Source: Priestia megaterium NBRC 15308 = ATCC 14581
GTDB lineage: Bacteria > Bacillota > Bacilli > Bacillales > Bacillaceae_H
Length of the DNA stretch: 64,000 bases
Direction of reading: 5' to 3'
NCBI RefSeq assembly: GCF_000832985.1
Contig: NZ_CP009920.1
Span: 992,001-1,056,000 of the forward strand
Positions 1 to 9,563 of this stretch are shown here, piece after piece. Under the pieces are notes generated by a model. That model was not told the DNA's origin. It was given only the letters and a program-made list of their open reading frames with translations, and searched no databases. Within the stretch, counting starts at the first letter, position 1. Every line of letters starts with the position of its first letter. A program made the translations under genes and the position numbers.

Positions 1-960
1 GTCTAATTCGCTATTATTCAATTCTTTTGATATTTGTTCTAACCTGCCTCTATCAATAACCAGTTCTTCAAACAAATTCATAAGACTGTCCAAACGGTCA
101 ATATTAACTCGAATCGTCTTGTTATTTGAGGGCTGTCTTTTCTCTTCAACAGGCGATTTGGAAGGTTCTGACATAGTAACTTCCTGTATGGCTGTTGCTA
201 CTTCTGATGAAACAAGCCCCTCCATTTCTGTCTCCTTTTTTACGGGGACCGCAGCAATTTTCACACTTTCTACCTCAGAGACTTCCATAATGCTCGCCTG
301 CAGCTTTTCTTGTGATTCGTTTGTTACTAGTAAAACGATAAAAGATAATTCAAATTTTTCCTGTTCGATATCTTGAACAGTTGGCGCTGACTTAATGACG
401 TCTCCTGCTTGCTCTAACACATCAAATACCATATAAGCGCGTGCAGCTTTTAATAAGCAGGTGCGTTCAAGCTGTACGGTTATTTCAAACGCGTTAAATC
501 CTTGGTCTGCTGTTTGGCTGAGCAGCGTTTGTACTAATTCATCGTACTCAATGGAAGAAGCTGCATGCTGTGCTACAGGTTCCTCTGCTACAATACGCTG
601 CAGCTTTTGAACAAGCAATTTGACATCAAGCTGACCATCGCCGCCTTCAGAAATAGATTGAACCATTATTTCTAGCGCATCGACTGATTCAAACAAAGCA
701 TCAAGAACTTCCGTATGAACGTCGAGTTGGTGATTTCGAACAGCATCTAACACGTTTTCCATTTTGTGAGTTAATTGTGCTAAATCATCAAATCCCATTG
801 TTGCAGACATACCTTTTAACGTATGAGCAGACCGAAAAATTTCGTTTACATAGCCAAGATCATCGGTATTTTTTTCAAAACGCATTAGCTGGTCATTAAC
901 GTTTTGAAGATGTTCCCTGCTTTCTTCAATAAACACTTCTAGATATTGATTCATATCCAT
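1..960 (-). CDS. cheA: Chemotaxis histidine kinase CheA (N-terminal 320 residues, cut by window edge)
   Basis: CheA is the cytoplasmic kinase that autophosphorylates in response to chemoreceptors and passes phosphate to CheY and CheB. The frame is open from an ATG at 960 to the window edge. An HPt domain is visible at the start, with the phospho-accepting histidine at about residue 46 in the motif SAHTLKGM. A CheY/CheB-binding region follows, then a charged linker, then the start of the dimerisation helices at the edge. The ATG has a strong ribosome site (AGGAGGG). It lies 14 bp after cheB in the fla/che operon. The catalytic ATPase and CheW-like domains lie outside the window. Confidence 0.95.
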   Translation of the reverse strand, partial: MDMNQYLEVFIEESREHLQNVNDQLMRFEKNTDDLGYVNEIFRSAHTLKGMSATMGFDDLAQLTHKMENVLDAVRNHQLDVHTEVLDALFESVDALEIMVQSISEGGDGQLDVKLLVQKLQRIVAEEPVAQHAASSIEYDELVQTLLSQTADQGFNAFEITVQLERTCLLKAARAYMVFDVLEQAGDVIKSAPTVQDIEQEKFELSFIVLLVTNESQEKLQASIMEVSEVESVKIAAVPVKKETEMEGLVSSEVATAIQEVTMSEPSKSPVEEKRQPSNNKTIRVNIDRLDSLMNLFEELVIDRGRLEQISKELNNSELD

Positions 961-974
961 CGTAACTTTCCCTC

Positions 975-2018
975 CTATTTCTGTGCGTAGCGAGAAATAA
1001 AGCTTCCAACGTTTCGCAGCGGTTCAATATAATCAACAAGTTTTGTAGAAACGGCTGATTTGGGCATCCCATAAATGACAGCCGTTTCTTCCGATTCAGC
1101 CAATATAAGCGCATCTTTATTTTTCTTTAAATCAATAACCCCTTCTGTTCCATCGGCACCCATTCCTGTCAACACAATAGCAAGTTTTTGATAACCTGAA
1201 ATTTTACTAATCGACTGAAACAAACGATCCACTGAGGGGCGATGTCCCTTTACAGATGAAGAAGTATCTAAACAAATGCTGAGCTGTCCTTTTTTCTCTA
1301 CAACCGTCATATGAAAACCTCCAGGCGCAATATAAGCACATCCTGAGCGAACGATTTCATTGTCTTTTGCTTCTTTTACTTCAATATCAGCTAGCTGATT
1401 TAGTCTAAGCGCTAATGATTTTGTGAAATTTGGAGGCATATGCTGCACAATAAAAATAGGTGCGCTTATGTCTTTTGAAACAGTTGATAATACTTCTTGC
1501 AGCGCACGCGGTCCTCCAGTAGAAGTGCCAATACAAATCATTTTGTTCACTTTCGTCCCCATCGGGAGGTTATATACACTGCTGTTTCGTACGTGCTGAT
1601 GACTGCTTGAAGATATGTTGGCTTTACTAGCAAGCAATAGTTTAGAGATAAGCTCATCTTTCACTTTATGTAAGTCCAGCGAAATAGCTCCCGAAGGTTT
1701 AGCAACAAAATCAACTGCGCCGTACTGCATAGCGGTCAGCGTATTTTCAGCACCTTCTATTGTTGTACTCGATAACATGACAACAGGAAGGGGCTTCACA
1801 CGCATGAGCTGTTTTAACATATCTAAGCCATTCATTTTGGGCATTTCAATATCAAGTGTCACAATGTCTGGCGACAGCTCGAGCGCTTTTTTTAACCCTT
1901 CTTCACCGTTACGTGCGGTACCCACAACGTGAAAACGACTGTCACATGCTAAAAAATCGCCGATTAGCTTTCGCATAAATGCAGAATCATCTACAATAAG
2001 CACCTTTATTTCATTCAC
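975..2018 (-). CDS. cheB: Chemotaxis response regulator / protein-glutamate methylesterase CheB
   Basis: CheB removes methyl groups from chemoreceptor glutamates during adaptation and is activated by phosphate from CheA. The 347-residue protein has an N-terminal receiver domain (VDDSAFMRK start, phospho-acceptor Asp56 in LDIEMP). A linker follows, then a C-terminal methylesterase domain with the nucleophile motif GTSTGGPRAL, the catalytic histidine in VQHMPP and the acidic motif GMGADG. Length and order are normal. The start codon is GTG, with GGTAGGA upstream. It sits between flhG and cheA, as in B. subtilis. Confidence 0.96.
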   Translation of the reverse strand: MNEIKVLIVDDSAFMRKLIGDFLACDSRFHVVGTARNGEEGLKKALELSPDIVTLDIEMPKMNGLDMLKQLMRVKPLPVVMLSSTTIEGAENTLTAMQYGAVDFVAKPSGAISLDLHKVKDELISKLLLASKANISSSSHQHVRNSSVYNLPMGTKVNKMICIGTSTGGPRALQEVLSTVSKDISAPIFIVQHMPPNFTKSLALRLNQLADIEVKEAKDNEIVRSGCAYIAPGGFHMTVVEKKGQLSICLDTSSSVKGHRPSVDRLFQSISKISGYQKLAIVLTGMGADGTEGVIDLKKNKDALILAESEETAVIYGMPKSAVSTKLVDYIEPLRNVGSFISRYAQK

Positions 2019-2027
2019 TCTAATTTC

Positions 2028-2897
2028 CTACCTTTCAAGAAAAAATCGTTTGAGGCGCCGAATAAACATTCCCTCGTTTTTAGCCGTTATCCTATTGTCT
2101 TGAGGAATAAGAATACTCACCATTTCTATTAGTGATATACTCGCTTTAGATGCTGGATTTTGAAGCAAAAAAGGCATTTGGCGATTGACCGCTTTCTGGA
2201 CAGCTTGATCGTTTGGTACAATACCTAATAGAGAAATAGATATGTTCAAAAACTGCTGAACAGCTCGGCTAAATCGTTCATACGTCTCATTTCCTTCTTT
2301 GTCAGAAAGCGTTTTGTTAATAATAAGACGAACCGGTGCTGATACAGAATAGGAAGCTGCTAGCTTAATAGCAGCGTAGGCATCTGTTATAGATGTAGGT
2401 TCTGATGTTGTAACCACGATCATTTCATCTACAGCTTTTAAAAACTTAAGTACACTCTCTGACATGCCCGCTCCCATATCAAAAATCATATAATCATATT
2501 GATTTATTAACGAATTCAATTCTTGTATTAAATGAGCAAGATCTGATGGAGACCATTCAAATACAGAGGAAATTCCTGTTCCACCAGCCACATAAGCTAA
2601 ATTTTGAGGACCTTTTTTAATAATTTGCTGGATGGAAAGCTTTTTTTCTAGCAAATCGACCATCGTATATGAAGTAGTTTGCCCAATCAAAATATCAATA
2701 TTTCCCATCCCTATATCCATATCAAAAAGAAGAACTCTTTGCTTTTGCTTCGTTAGCGCAAGAGATAAGTTTAATGATAGATTCGACTTTCCAACTCCTC
2801 CTTTTCCGCTTAACACGGCTAGTGTTTTACAATTCCTTAAAGAGTTTTGATGCTTCTTTAACACTTTTTCTCTTAAAACTGCTGCTTGATCATTCAT
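2028..2897 (-). CDS. flhG: Flagellar number/placement ATPase FlhG (YlxH), MinD/ParA family
   Basis: FlhG is a MinD-like ATPase that works with the GTPase FlhF to set flagellar number and position. The protein shows a deviant Walker A motif (SGKGGVGKSNLSL) near residue 33, a switch I/II segment with DMDIGMGNID, and FDMGAG as the Walker B region. The chosen ATG gives MNDQAAVLREK and overlaps the end of flhF by 8 bp, implying translational coupling; a longer reading from 2924 lacks a ribosome site. The N-terminal stretch before the ATPase core resembles the segment by which FlhG stimulates FlhF. About 289 residues, normal for the family. Confidence 0.94.
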   Translation of the reverse strand: MNDQAAVLREKVLKKHQNSLRNCKTLAVLSGKGGVGKSNLSLNLSLALTKQKQRVLLFDMDIGMGNIDILIGQTTSYTMVDLLEKKLSIQQIIKKGPQNLAYVAGGTGISSVFEWSPSDLAHLIQELNSLINQYDYMIFDMGAGMSESVLKFLKAVDEMIVVTTSEPTSITDAYAAIKLAASYSVSAPVRLIINKTLSDKEGNETYERFSRAVQQFLNISISLLGIVPNDQAVQKAVNRQMPFLLQNPASKASISLIEMVSILIPQDNRITAKNEGMFIRRLKRFFLER

Positions 2898-3987
2898 CTT
2901 TCCAATCTCCAAATACATCGTCAATAAACTCTTTTATTTTAAATGCCGAAACATCTTCTGGTACATCCTGCCCGTTTGTTGTAAAAGCAACTCGCTGGCC
3001 GTAATGATATAACATATTTAAAAGCGAGCCTTTACGGGTGGTTTCATCTTGCTTCGTAAAAATCAAGTGATCAACAGGCAGACTAGCAAAACGTTCATAT
3101 ACAGCTTTCATATCTGATACTTTTGACGTTAGGGCTAAAACAAGAAACGTTTGCAAATCTTCTTGAAACGTAATAATTTTCTTTAAATCATTTACATATT
3201 GCTGTTCTAAAAAGTTCCGACCTGCTGTGTCAATAAAAATCACATCGTATGCTTCCGCTTCTAGCAAAGCTTTTTTAAAATCTGCTCCGTTATAACAAAT
3301 CGTTAAAGGCGCATTCAAGATCGAAGCGTACGTCTTGAGCTGCTCAATCGCTGAAATTCTATACGTGTCAGTTGTAATAAATGCTATTTTTTGATTGTGT
3401 TCCAGGACACATTTTGCGGCCAATTTAGCAAGAGTTGTTGTTTTACCGACACCTGTTGGTCCTACTACACTTACATATTTTTTGAAAGGACCGCTCCATT
3501 CACTTGCTTTAAACTGATTGCCAAACCAGCTCTTCGTCCACTCCATAAGTTGATTTGAGTTAGGGCGATGTAAGTAGTAGTACTCTAGCATAGGAGCCTC
3601 TATACTTTTTAAAATAGCTTCGTCTATTTCTTGCAAACGCAAATAGGCAAACACATCCTCCACTGCTTTTGGATATGAACCTGAAGAAACCTTTGGCACT
3701 TGATTCATTTGTGAGACAAGAGTATTTAACTCACTGAGCTGCTGCTTCATAAAAGATTGATTATCTTCCATACTGGGTTCTGGCGACGATGAATTCTTCT
3801 TTACGCTCAGCTTTTCTACGGAATCGACAGCTGCCAATACTTCTATTTTTGCCTTAGTAAATAGACCAAGAAACCCTCCTGTTCGAATTTGTTTTGAATG
3901 TAAAATAACCGCTTCCTCACCTAAATCTGAACGAATGGCTTTCATAGCTTGCGGCATGGATGCTACTACGTATTTTTTTACTTTCAT
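2890..3987 (-). CDS. flhF: SRP-type flagellar GTPase FlhF
   Basis: FlhF is a paralogue of the signal-recognition GTPases Ffh and FtsY that places the flagellar basal body. The 365-residue protein begins with a basic B-domain (MKVKKYVV), has a variable middle region, and carries an NG GTPase domain with the P-loop [15 protein letters not shown] at about residue 176, the DTAGR motif near 260 and TKQDET as the guanine-specificity motif. Its ATG overlaps the last base of the flhA stop codon and its end overlaps flhG, so flhA-flhF-flhG are tightly coupled. Ffh and FtsY, the other two SRP GTPases, are also in this window. Confidence 0.96.
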   Translation of the reverse strand: MKVKKYVVASMPQAMKAIRSDLGEEAVILHSKQIRTGGFLGLFTKAKIEVLAAVDSVEKLSVKKNSSSPEPSMEDNQSFMKQQLSELNTLVSQMNQVPKVSSGSYPKAVEDVFAYLRLQEIDEAILKSIEAPMLEYYYLHRPNSNQLMEWTKSWFGNQFKASEWSGPFKKYVSVVGPTGVGKTTTLAKLAAKCVLEHNQKIAFITTDTYRISAIEQLKTYASILNAPLTICYNGADFKKALLEAEAYDVIFIDTAGRNFLEQQYVNDLKKIITFQEDLQTFLVLALTSKVSDMKAVYERFASLPVDHLIFTKQDETTRKGSLLNMLYHYGQRVAFTTNGQDVPEDVSAFKIKEFIDDVFGDWKDE

Positions 3988-6023
3988 CAGATATCCACCA
4001 CTCCAACACTTTGAACTTCAACATTTGCTTCTAGCTCGTTATATGATAAAACCGCCATATGGGGAAAATACCGCTCAGTGATTTGACGCACGTACATCCT
4101 CACCGCAGGAGAACATAACACAATTGGAGACTGTTCTTGAAAAGAAAGTGTTTCTGTTTGCTTGGCTATACTTTCCAGGATAGCTTGTGAAACGTTAGGG
4201 TCTAGTGACAAATAATTCCCATGCTCCGTTTGTTGAACAGCTTCCGCCATCATTTTTTCAACTTTTCCTGAAAGGGTAAGAACTCGAAGCAGACCTTCTT
4301 GGACCGTATATTGACTGGTAATTTGTCTTGCGAGTCCTTGCCGGACATATTCAGTTAACAAATCGGTGTCTGACGTCATTTTGCCGTAGTCCGCCAGCAC
4401 CTCAAAAATAATGGGTAAATTTCGAATTGAGACGCTTTCTTTTAAAAGCTTTGCCAGTACCCTTTGAATGTCTCCAACAGAAAGCGGATTAGGCGTTACT
4501 TCCTCAATTAAAATAGGATACGTTTCTTTTGTGTGATCGATTAGTTGCTTTGTCTCCTGCCTTCCAATCAGCTCATGCGCATACGATTTTATAACTTCTG
4601 TTATGTGCGTAGACACAACCGACGGCGGGTCAACAACGGTATACCCGAACATCTCAGCCTGCTCCTTCGCGGACTCACTAATCCATTTTGCAGGCATTTT
4701 AAAAGCTGGCTCTAACGTATCAATTCCTTCAATCAAATCATCATCCACTCCCGGACTGATTGCTAAATAGTGATCGAGCAGCAGCTCCCCTTTTGCCACT
4801 TCATTGCCCTTTATTTTAAGACAGTATTCATTGGGCTGAAGCTGAATGTTGTCTCTGATGCGAACAACCGGAATGACCAATCCTAGCTCAAGTGCCAGCT
4901 GTCGCCTAATCATCACAATTCGATCAAGCAGATCGCCTCCTTGATTCGTATCAGCAAGCGGAATTAATGCATACCCAAATTCAAATTCAATTGGATCAAC
5001 GCTTAATAGATTGACAACACTCTCCGGACTTTTCATTTCATTGTCTTCAAGCTCTTCTTCAGTAGGCGCCATTTCTTCACGAACCGCCTGATGCTTAGCC
5101 CGAGACAAATAATAGCCTCCCACTCCTAACAAAATAGCAATAGGCATTGTAATAACATCATTAATTGGCGTAATTAAACCAAGAGCCGCAATCGTTCCTC
5201 CAGTGACATAAAGCATAACGGGAAAAGCAAACAGCTGCTGTGTAATATCTTCGCTCAAATTACCTGTTGAAGCAGCTCTAGTGACGATAATACCTGTCGC
5301 TGTTGAAATCATAAGGGCTGGAATTTGACTCACTAACCCATCGCCTACTGTTAACAAAGTAAAGGTTTGGGATGCTTCAGTGATGGACATTCCCATTTGC
5401 AGCATGCCGATAATAATCCCAAATAAGATATTAATCAGGGTGATGACAATCCCTGCAATGGCGTCACCTTTGACGAATTTACTGGCTCCATCCATTGCTC
5501 CATAAAAATCTGCTTCGCGCTGAATTTTTTCACGGCGGTCAATTGCTTGCTTTTCTGAAATCATACCTGCATTTAAATCTGCATCAATACTCATTTGTTT
5601 ACCCGGCATCGCATCTAAGGTAAAGCGGGCGGCTACTTCAGAAACACGCTCCGCTCCTTTTGTAATAACGAGAAACTGAATGATAATTAAAATAATGAAG
5701 ACAACAAAGCCCACCAAAGGATTGCCTCCAATAACGAAGTGGCCGAATGTTTCCACCACTCCGCCTGCTTCTCCTGTTCCTAAGATTGAACGTGTTGTCG
5801 ATACATTCAAACCTAATCGAAACAGCGTAAGAACCAGCAGCAAAGACGGAAATACCGATAGCTCTAAAGGTTCTTTCATATTCATGGAAACGAGCAGTAC
5901 AAGCAGTGCAAGAGAAATGTTAATCATGATTAAAATACTTAATAACCATGAAGGCAACGGAATAACAAGCATAACGATAATAAGTACAACACCTATAACA
6001 ACTGGCAGTTCTCTTGCAGACAT
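3987..6023 (-). CDS. flhA: Flagellar export gate protein FlhA
   Basis: FlhA is the large membrane subunit of the flagellar type III export gate; it couples proton flow to export and docks export chaperones. The 678-residue protein has about eight N-terminal hydrophobic segments (residues 1 to about 310), with the conserved cytoplasmic loop containing FTLDAMPGKQMSIDADLNAG that characterises the FHIPEP family. A large cytoplasmic C-terminal domain follows. The ATG is preceded by AAGGAGAG. It follows flhB by 30 bp and overlaps flhF by one base. Length matches the family. Confidence 0.97.
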   Translation of the reverse strand: MSARELPVVIGVVLIIVMLVIPLPSWLLSILIMINISLALLVLLVSMNMKEPLELSVFPSLLLVLTLFRLGLNVSTTRSILGTGEAGGVVETFGHFVIGGNPLVGFVVFIILIIIQFLVITKGAERVSEVAARFTLDAMPGKQMSIDADLNAGMISEKQAIDRREKIQREADFYGAMDGASKFVKGDAIAGIVITLINILFGIIIGMLQMGMSITEASQTFTLLTVGDGLVSQIPALMISTATGIIVTRAASTGNLSEDITQQLFAFPVMLYVTGGTIAALGLITPINDVITMPIAILLGVGGYYLSRAKHQAVREEMAPTEEELEDNEMKSPESVVNLLSVDPIEFEFGYALIPLADTNQGGDLLDRIVMIRRQLALELGLVIPVVRIRDNIQLQPNEYCLKIKGNEVAKGELLLDHYLAISPGVDDDLIEGIDTLEPAFKMPAKWISESAKEQAEMFGYTVVDPPSVVSTHITEVIKSYAHELIGRQETKQLIDHTKETYPILIEEVTPNPLSVGDIQRVLAKLLKESVSIRNLPIIFEVLADYGKMTSDTDLLTEYVRQGLARQITSQYTVQEGLLRVLTLSGKVEKMMAEAVQQTEHGNYLSLDPNVSQAILESIAKQTETLSFQEQSPIVLCSPAVRMYVRQITERYFPHMAVLSYNELEANVEVQSVGVVDI

Positions 6024-6053
6024 TAATTTTTCTCTCCTTACAATAGCGTAACG

Positions 6054-7136
6054 TTACATTTTATTTTGAATGCGGTATACGTAAGCTAATATTTCAGCCA
6101 CCGCTTTAAAAAATTCTTCGGGTACTGCATCTCCTACTTTAGTTTGGTCAAAAAGTGCTCTTGCCAGCGGGCGGTTCTCTACCATGATGATTTCATGGCT
6201 TTTGGCGATTCCTTTAATCTTTTGAGCAATAAAATCTACGCCACTGGCTACAACATAGGGAGCATCCATTTTTTCTTCATCATATTTTAAAGCAATGGCA
6301 TAATGAGTGGGGTTTGTAATGATGACATCTGCTTTTGGAACTTCTTGCATCATGCGAGACATTGCCATTTCCCGCTGCTTTTGCTTTATTTTTGATTTGA
6401 TTAGAGGATCGCCTTCAATGTTTTTATGCTCATCTTTGATATCTTGCTTTGACATTCGAATATTTTTCTCGAAATCAAAATTTTGGTAAAAATAATCAAG
6501 CAGCGATAAAAATAAAAGCATAAGCGAGGCTGCAAGTCCCATTTGAAAAACAAGCTTAGACAGAACAACCAGCGAGTCCCCTATACTTTTTTGAGATAAA
6601 TTTAATACATCTTCTATGTGAATCCATAAGATAAAAAACGTGACGGCTCCGATACACATAATTTTCAGCGTTGACTTGATTAGTTCTACCAGCGCTCTCA
6701 TGGCAAAAATCCGTTTGGCTCCGCTAATAGGGTTAATCTTTTCTAACTTAGGCTGAAGAGCCTCCGTGGAAAAAAGAATACCAACCTGCATATAATTCGC
6801 TCCGAGCGCAGCAATAAAAGCTGCGAGCATAACAGGACCTGCTGCAAGGGCTATTGCAGGAAGAAGGTGCTTAAACATCGCAAATACGCGCTCTGCCGTC
6901 ACTTCCTCAAGCATATACGTTTGAAAAGCTTCTCTTAACAACTTCATCATTTGCTGTAAAAACTGTTTGGCTCCAAACAAAAAATAAAGAAAAACCATTA
7001 AAAGGATGAGCGCAGTTGTAACGTCTTGACTTTTAGCTACCTGTCCTTTTTTTCTAGAGTCTTGCTTTTTTTTAGGTGTAGCTTTTTCCGTTTTTTCTCC
7101 CGCGAAAAATTGCAAATCAACTTTTACTAAAAACAA
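6054..7136 (-). CDS. flhB: Flagellar export switch protein FlhB
   Basis: FlhB is the export-gate subunit that switches substrate specificity from rod/hook to filament proteins after a signal from FliK. The 360-residue protein has the family start DLQFFAGEKTEKATPKK, four hydrophobic segments, and the self-cleavage site NPTH near residue 270 in ADVIITNPTHYAIALKY. The start is a TTG whose ribosome site (AGGAGGGG) lies inside the end of fliR. Because FlhB reads the FliK signal, its normal appearance is relevant to the unusual FliK encoded downstream in this window's coordinates at 14025 to 16661. Confidence 0.96.
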   Translation of the reverse strand: MFLVKVDLQFFAGEKTEKATPKKKQDSRKKGQVAKSQDVTTALILLMVFLYFLFGAKQFLQQMMKLLREAFQTYMLEEVTAERVFAMFKHLLPAIALAAGPVMLAAFIAALGANYMQVGILFSTEALQPKLEKINPISGAKRIFAMRALVELIKSTLKIMCIGAVTFFILWIHIEDVLNLSQKSIGDSLVVLSKLVFQMGLAASLMLLFLSLLDYFYQNFDFEKNIRMSKQDIKDEHKNIEGDPLIKSKIKQKQREMAMSRMMQEVPKADVIITNPTHYAIALKYDEEKMDAPYVVASGVDFIAQKIKGIAKSHEIIMVENRPLARALFDQTKVGDAVPEEFFKAVAEILAYVYRIQNKM

Positions 7137-7138
7137 AG

Positions 7139-7915
7139 CTACACCCCTCCTAATATGCGGATCGTCGCGCGCATCGCTTCTATCATTTGTTCAAATATGA
7201 TTTGCATCATATAAAACATGCTCCCCATCACGACAATCAGCAAAATAAAGGCAACAATAATTTTTACCGGAAACCCCACTACGAAAATATTTAACTGCGG
7301 GACGGTTCTTGCGACAATTCCAAGCGCGATATCGACTAAAAATAATGAACCTACCAAAGGCAAAGACATTTGAACAGCTACTAAAAACATCGATGAAAAA
7401 ACAGTTATGATGTGTGTAGCAAATGCTTGGCTTCCCACAGGGAAAGCTACTTTGTCTAACGGAATAATTAAATAACTATTATAGATGCCGTCTATTAATA
7501 AATGATGTCCATTGGTCGATAATAAAAATAGGAGAGCAAATACATATAAATATTGACCTAGTATCGGACTTTGCGCCCCTGTCTGCGGATCTATTACGTT
7601 GGCAATCGCAAACCCAACTTGAAAATCGATGAGACCTCCGGCAATTTGAATAGCCATAATAAATACATACGCAGTCAAACCAATAAACAACCCAACAGCA
7701 CATTCCTTTACTACTAAAAGTACAAACTGTGCATCTAATGAAACGACGGGTAAATCAATTGTTGTCGCAATAATGACGGATAGTGAGGCAGACAAACCTA
7801 CTTTATGAACTGCGGGAATCGTTTTGTATGAAAATAGCGGAACCGTAATAAAAAAAGACGTTACGCGCACTAGCACTAGTAAAAACGCGGGATAGGATAA
7901 GATCAACTGACTCAT
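7139..7915 (-). CDS. fliR: Flagellar export gate protein FliR
   Basis: FliR is part of the FliP5-FliQ4-FliR1 core channel of the flagellar export apparatus. The 258-residue protein is strongly hydrophobic, with about six membrane segments and the conserved central stretch VGFAIANVIDPQ. It lies directly after fliQ, with three bases between them, and runs into flhB, in the canonical order fliP-fliQ-fliR-flhB-flhA. The ATG follows AGGATAGCT. No unusual feature. Confidence 0.95.
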   Translation of the reverse strand: MSQLILSYPAFLLVLVRVTSFFITVPLFSYKTIPAVHKVGLSASLSVIIATTIDLPVVSLDAQFVLLVVKECAVGLFIGLTAYVFIMAIQIAGGLIDFQVGFAIANVIDPQTGAQSPILGQYLYVFALLFLLSTNGHHLLIDGIYNSYLIIPLDKVAFPVGSQAFATHIITVFSSMFLVAVQMSLPLVGSLFLVDIALGIVARTVPQLNIFVVGFPVKIIVAFILLIVVMGSMFYMMQIIFEQMIEAMRATIRILGGV

Positions 7916-7917
7916 AG

Positions 7918-8187
7918 CTATCCTACGTACCGATACAGATTTGAAAAAATTTCATATGTAAATGAAATCATTTTTGATAACATCCACGGACCAAAAAATA
8001 CAATCCCTACTAAGACCGCTACAATCTTAGGAACAAAAGCAAGTGTTTGCTCTTGAATTTGGGTAGTTGCTTGAAAAATACTAATAATGAGCCCAACTAC
8101 AAGGGCCAGCAGCAATAAAGGGCCAGATACAATTAAGATCGTATATACGCCTTTTTCTGCTAACGAAATGACAAATTCTCCATTCAT
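7918..8187 (-). CDS. fliQ: Flagellar export gate protein FliQ
   Basis: FliQ is a small membrane subunit of the export channel that forms a helical assembly with FliP and FliR. The 89-residue protein has two long hydrophobic segments (about residues 15-40 and 53-75) separated by the conserved FQATTQIQEQTLAFVPK loop. An AGGTGAT ribosome site precedes the ATG. It sits between fliP and fliR with short gaps, as expected. Confidence 0.95.
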   Translation of the reverse strand: MNGEFVISLAEKGVYTILIVSGPLLLLALVVGLIISIFQATTQIQEQTLAFVPKIVAVLVGIVFFGPWMLSKMISFTYEIFSNLYRYVG

Positions 8188-8197
8188 TGTCTATCAC

Positions 8198-8866
8198 CTA
8201 TTGAAAACTTATTAATAATGATTTAACAACTAAATTCCAGCCGTCAACCAGTACAAATAGTAAAATTTTAAACGGGAGCGAAATCATAACGGGAGGAAGC
8301 ATCATCATTCCCATAGACATCAGCACGCTTGCTATAATCATATCGATAATAAGAAAAGGAATAAAAATCATAAATCCAATTTGAAAGGCTGTCTTTAGCT
8401 CACTGATTGCATAAGCCGGAACGAGCGCGGTTAAGGGAATATCTTGAACAGAGGATGGTTTATCTATATCCGCATATTCTAAAAAAAGAGCTAAATCTTT
8501 TTGTCTTGTATGGGCACTCATAAATTCTTTCATCGGTTCAGCTGCTTTTTCATAGGCTTGATTCAGCGTGATTTTTTCTTTTAAAAGCGGCTGAAGCGCC
8601 TGTTCATTTACCTGAGAAAAAGTTGGCGCCATAATAAAAAACGTTAAAAACAGCGATAAACCAACTAATATTTGATTAGGAGGCATTTGCTGTGTCCCGA
8701 GCGATGTACGTACAAATGACAGCACAATGACAATTCGTGTAAAGCAGGTCATCATAATTAAAATTCCAGGAGCTACCGAAAACACCGTCAGCAGCAACAA
8801 AAGCTGGACAGACGTTGAAATATTTGTAGGACTGCTCGAGTTAAAGAGATTCATCACTTCATTCAT
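8198..8866 (-). CDS. fliP: Flagellar export gate protein FliP
   Basis: FliP forms the pentameric core of the flagellar protein export channel in the membrane. The 222-residue protein shows the family signatures FTRIVIVLSFVRTSLGTQQ and a C-terminal hydrophobic region with GMMMLPPVMISLPFK. Four membrane segments can be seen. The start overlaps the end of fliO by 8 bp. In many bacteria FliP has a cleaved signal peptide; here the N-terminus is short and polar before the first membrane segment. Confidence 0.96.
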   Translation of the reverse strand: MNEVMNLFNSSSPTNISTSVQLLLLLTVFSVAPGILIMMTCFTRIVIVLSFVRTSLGTQQMPPNQILVGLSLFLTFFIMAPTFSQVNEQALQPLLKEKITLNQAYEKAAEPMKEFMSAHTRQKDLALFLEYADIDKPSSVQDIPLTALVPAYAISELKTAFQIGFMIFIPFLIIDMIIASVLMSMGMMMLPPVMISLPFKILLFVLVDGWNLVVKSLLISFQ

Positions 8867-9500
8867 CGTTCTTTTTGTTCCTTTCTAACTCTTTCAGTAC
8901 GTTTTGCCTTTTTATTTTCATTTCATTCATTTCTCGCTGAAAAAGCTGCTGAAAAGAATGACTAGATTTCTCTTCTTTTTTAGAAGTCAATTTTTCTAAA
9001 AAAGACGGTAGTACGACTTTATATTCGCTCTCGTTTTTCTGTTGTTCCTCATACTGCGTGAGCAGCTGCTGTTTCTCTTGCCCTGTAATTTCTGAAAGAA
9101 GCTGCACATTTTCACCGACTCCGATAATAAAAAGCTGATTTCCAACTTTAACTACTTGTACAGATTTGCTGCTTCCAACATTTGTACCACCCAAGTTTTG
9201 TACTACTTTATTTTTTTGCAGCAGCCTTCCTTTTTTATTTACAAATTTTAAGAGCGCAAAAAGCAGCCCAATTACAAGTAAAAACGCGAATATCATCTTC
9301 ACGATATCTCCAGCTGAAAGCGTAGGCGTCCCCTGGAGTTCAGTTTTTTCTTTTGAATCAGTACTCTCACTCTCTGAACACTTCTCCGTTTTTTCCAAAC
9401 ATTCTTTTACGGATGCAGATCTACTTTCTGCATAGACGATTTGATTTGATCCTGCTAATACGCTTATTAACAGCGCAGCAATTACGAACTTTCGCAGCAA
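8859..9500 (-). CDS. fliO: Flagellar biosynthesis protein FliO (FliZ in B. subtilis)
   Basis: FliO is a small membrane protein that helps FliP assemble into the export gate. The 213-residue protein starts with a likely cleaved signal peptide (basic MLRKF, hydrophobic core, small residues near 25). A charged periplasmic-side segment follows, then one membrane helix at about residues 65-85 and a cytoplasmic region with GNQLFIIGVGENVQLL, the most conserved part of the FliO family. The start is a TTG with AGAGGTGG upstream. The position between cheY and fliP supports the call; B. subtilis calls this gene fliZ (ylxA). Confidence 0.9.
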   Translation of the reverse strand: MLRKFVIAALLISVLAGSNQIVYAESRSASVKECLEKTEKCSESESTDSKEKTELQGTPTLSAGDIVKMIFAFLLVIGLLFALLKFVNKKGRLLQKNKVVQNLGGTNVGSSKSVQVVKVGNQLFIIGVGENVQLLSEITGQEKQQLLTQYEEQQKNESEYKVVLPSFLEKLTSKKEEKSSHSFQQLFQREMNEMKIKRQNVLKELERNKKNDE

Positions 9501-9563
9501 TGTCTGCCACCTCTTACTTCAATATAGTGTAAGATTAGCGGGAAAGCCCCGCCAATCTGTTGT